Source: Cellvibrionales bacterium UBA1963
GTDB lineage: Bacteria > Pseudomonadota > Gammaproteobacteria > Pseudomonadales > UBA7434
Assembly (NCBI GenBank): GCA_002336035.1
Contig: DDED01000187.1
Location: forward strand, 9,527 to 15,447
Length of the DNA: 5,921 bases
Reading direction: 5' to 3'
A program made the translations under genes and the position numbers. The first letter of the stretch is position 1; each line of letters opens with the position of its first letter. The notes under the pieces were generated by a model that did no database searches, was not told where the DNA came from, and was given only the letters and a program-made list of their open reading frames with translations. This document shows positions 5,836-5,921 of the stretch, piece by piece.

Positions 5836-5921
5836 TTAAATACGTTGACGTAATGCAGTCTTGAGGATCTTGCCTGAAGCGTTGAGCGGCATCGCAACAA
5901 TAAACTCAACCGCCCGTGGCA
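5836..5921 (-). CDS. AMP-dependent acyl-CoA synthetase, C-terminal end (runs off right edge)
   Basis: The last 27 codons and the TAA stop (5838-5836) of a minus-strand gene enter from the right edge. The visible peptide reads PRAVEFIVAMPLNASGKILK followed by TALRQRI. This is the classic C-terminal A10 motif of the ANL superfamily (P-x-N-x-x-G-K-x-x-K), in which the Lys of GK is the catalytic residue for adenylation. These enzymes activate a carboxylic acid, usually a fatty, aryl or steroid side-chain acid, to the acyl-CoA via an acyl-AMP. Nothing upstream is visible, so substrate class cannot be told. The gene converges on the SnoaL-like gene with only 12 bases between their stop codons and no clear terminator hairpin. 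The motif is strong despite the short fragment; an adenylation domain of another ANL enzyme is the main alternative. Confidence 0.8.
   Translation of the reverse strand, partial: PRAVEFIVAMPLNASGKILKTALRQRI

Overview
The window reads as ordinary bacterial chromosome of moderate GC content (judged by eye). The gene content resembles the lipid-, steroid- and xenobiotic-type accessory clusters of marine Gammaproteobacteria such as the Cellvibrionales/Spongiibacteraceae/Halieaceae groups, with a looser parallel to actinobacterial catabolic clusters. That taxonomic guess is an inference from protein families only; no rRNA, tRNA or other marker is present.

Layout, left to right: (1) 1-253, minus strand, the N-terminal 84 residues of a probable PaaI/hotdog-type thioesterase that runs off the left edge. 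(2) 343-1590, minus, a Sulfotransfer_3-type sulfotransferase. (3) 1634-2632, minus, a luciferase-like (LLM) flavin-dependent oxidoreductase. (4) 2632-3504, minus, a second LLM oxidoreductase of a different subgroup, sharing one base with gene 3 (TAATG junction). (5) 3573-4976, minus, a complete cytochrome P450. (6) 4977-5367, a 391-base divergent intergenic region with several short dyads but no recognisable gene. (7) 5368-5823, plus, a SnoaL/NTF2-like small protein. (8) 5836-5921, minus, the last 27 codons of an AMP-dependent acyl-CoA synthetase, convergent with gene 7.

Genes 5, 4, 3, 2 and 1 (in transcription order) are co-oriented with gaps of 68, -1, 43 and 89 bases. They are probably one transcription unit read leftwards from the divergent region, although the 89-base gap leaves room for a separate thioesterase promoter. 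A reasonable working model is oxidative processing of a hydrophobic, possibly CoA-linked, substrate. The P450 would hydroxylate it, one or both LLM enzymes would carry out flavin-dependent oxidation or reduction, and the sulfotransferase would sulfonate a hydroxyl. The thioesterase, the SnoaL-like protein and the acyl-CoA synthetase would handle CoA-ester or ring chemistry. The substrate cannot be read from the sequence. Neither a P450 redox partner, a flavin reductase, a transcriptional regulator nor a transporter lies in the window.

I see no CRISPR array, mobile element, phage gene, toxin-antitoxin pair, defence system or structured RNA. The most unusual feature is the gene combination itself: a P450, two coupled but dissimilar LLM enzymes and a sulfotransferase. 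It is a plausible uncharacterised pathway, not a demonstrated one.
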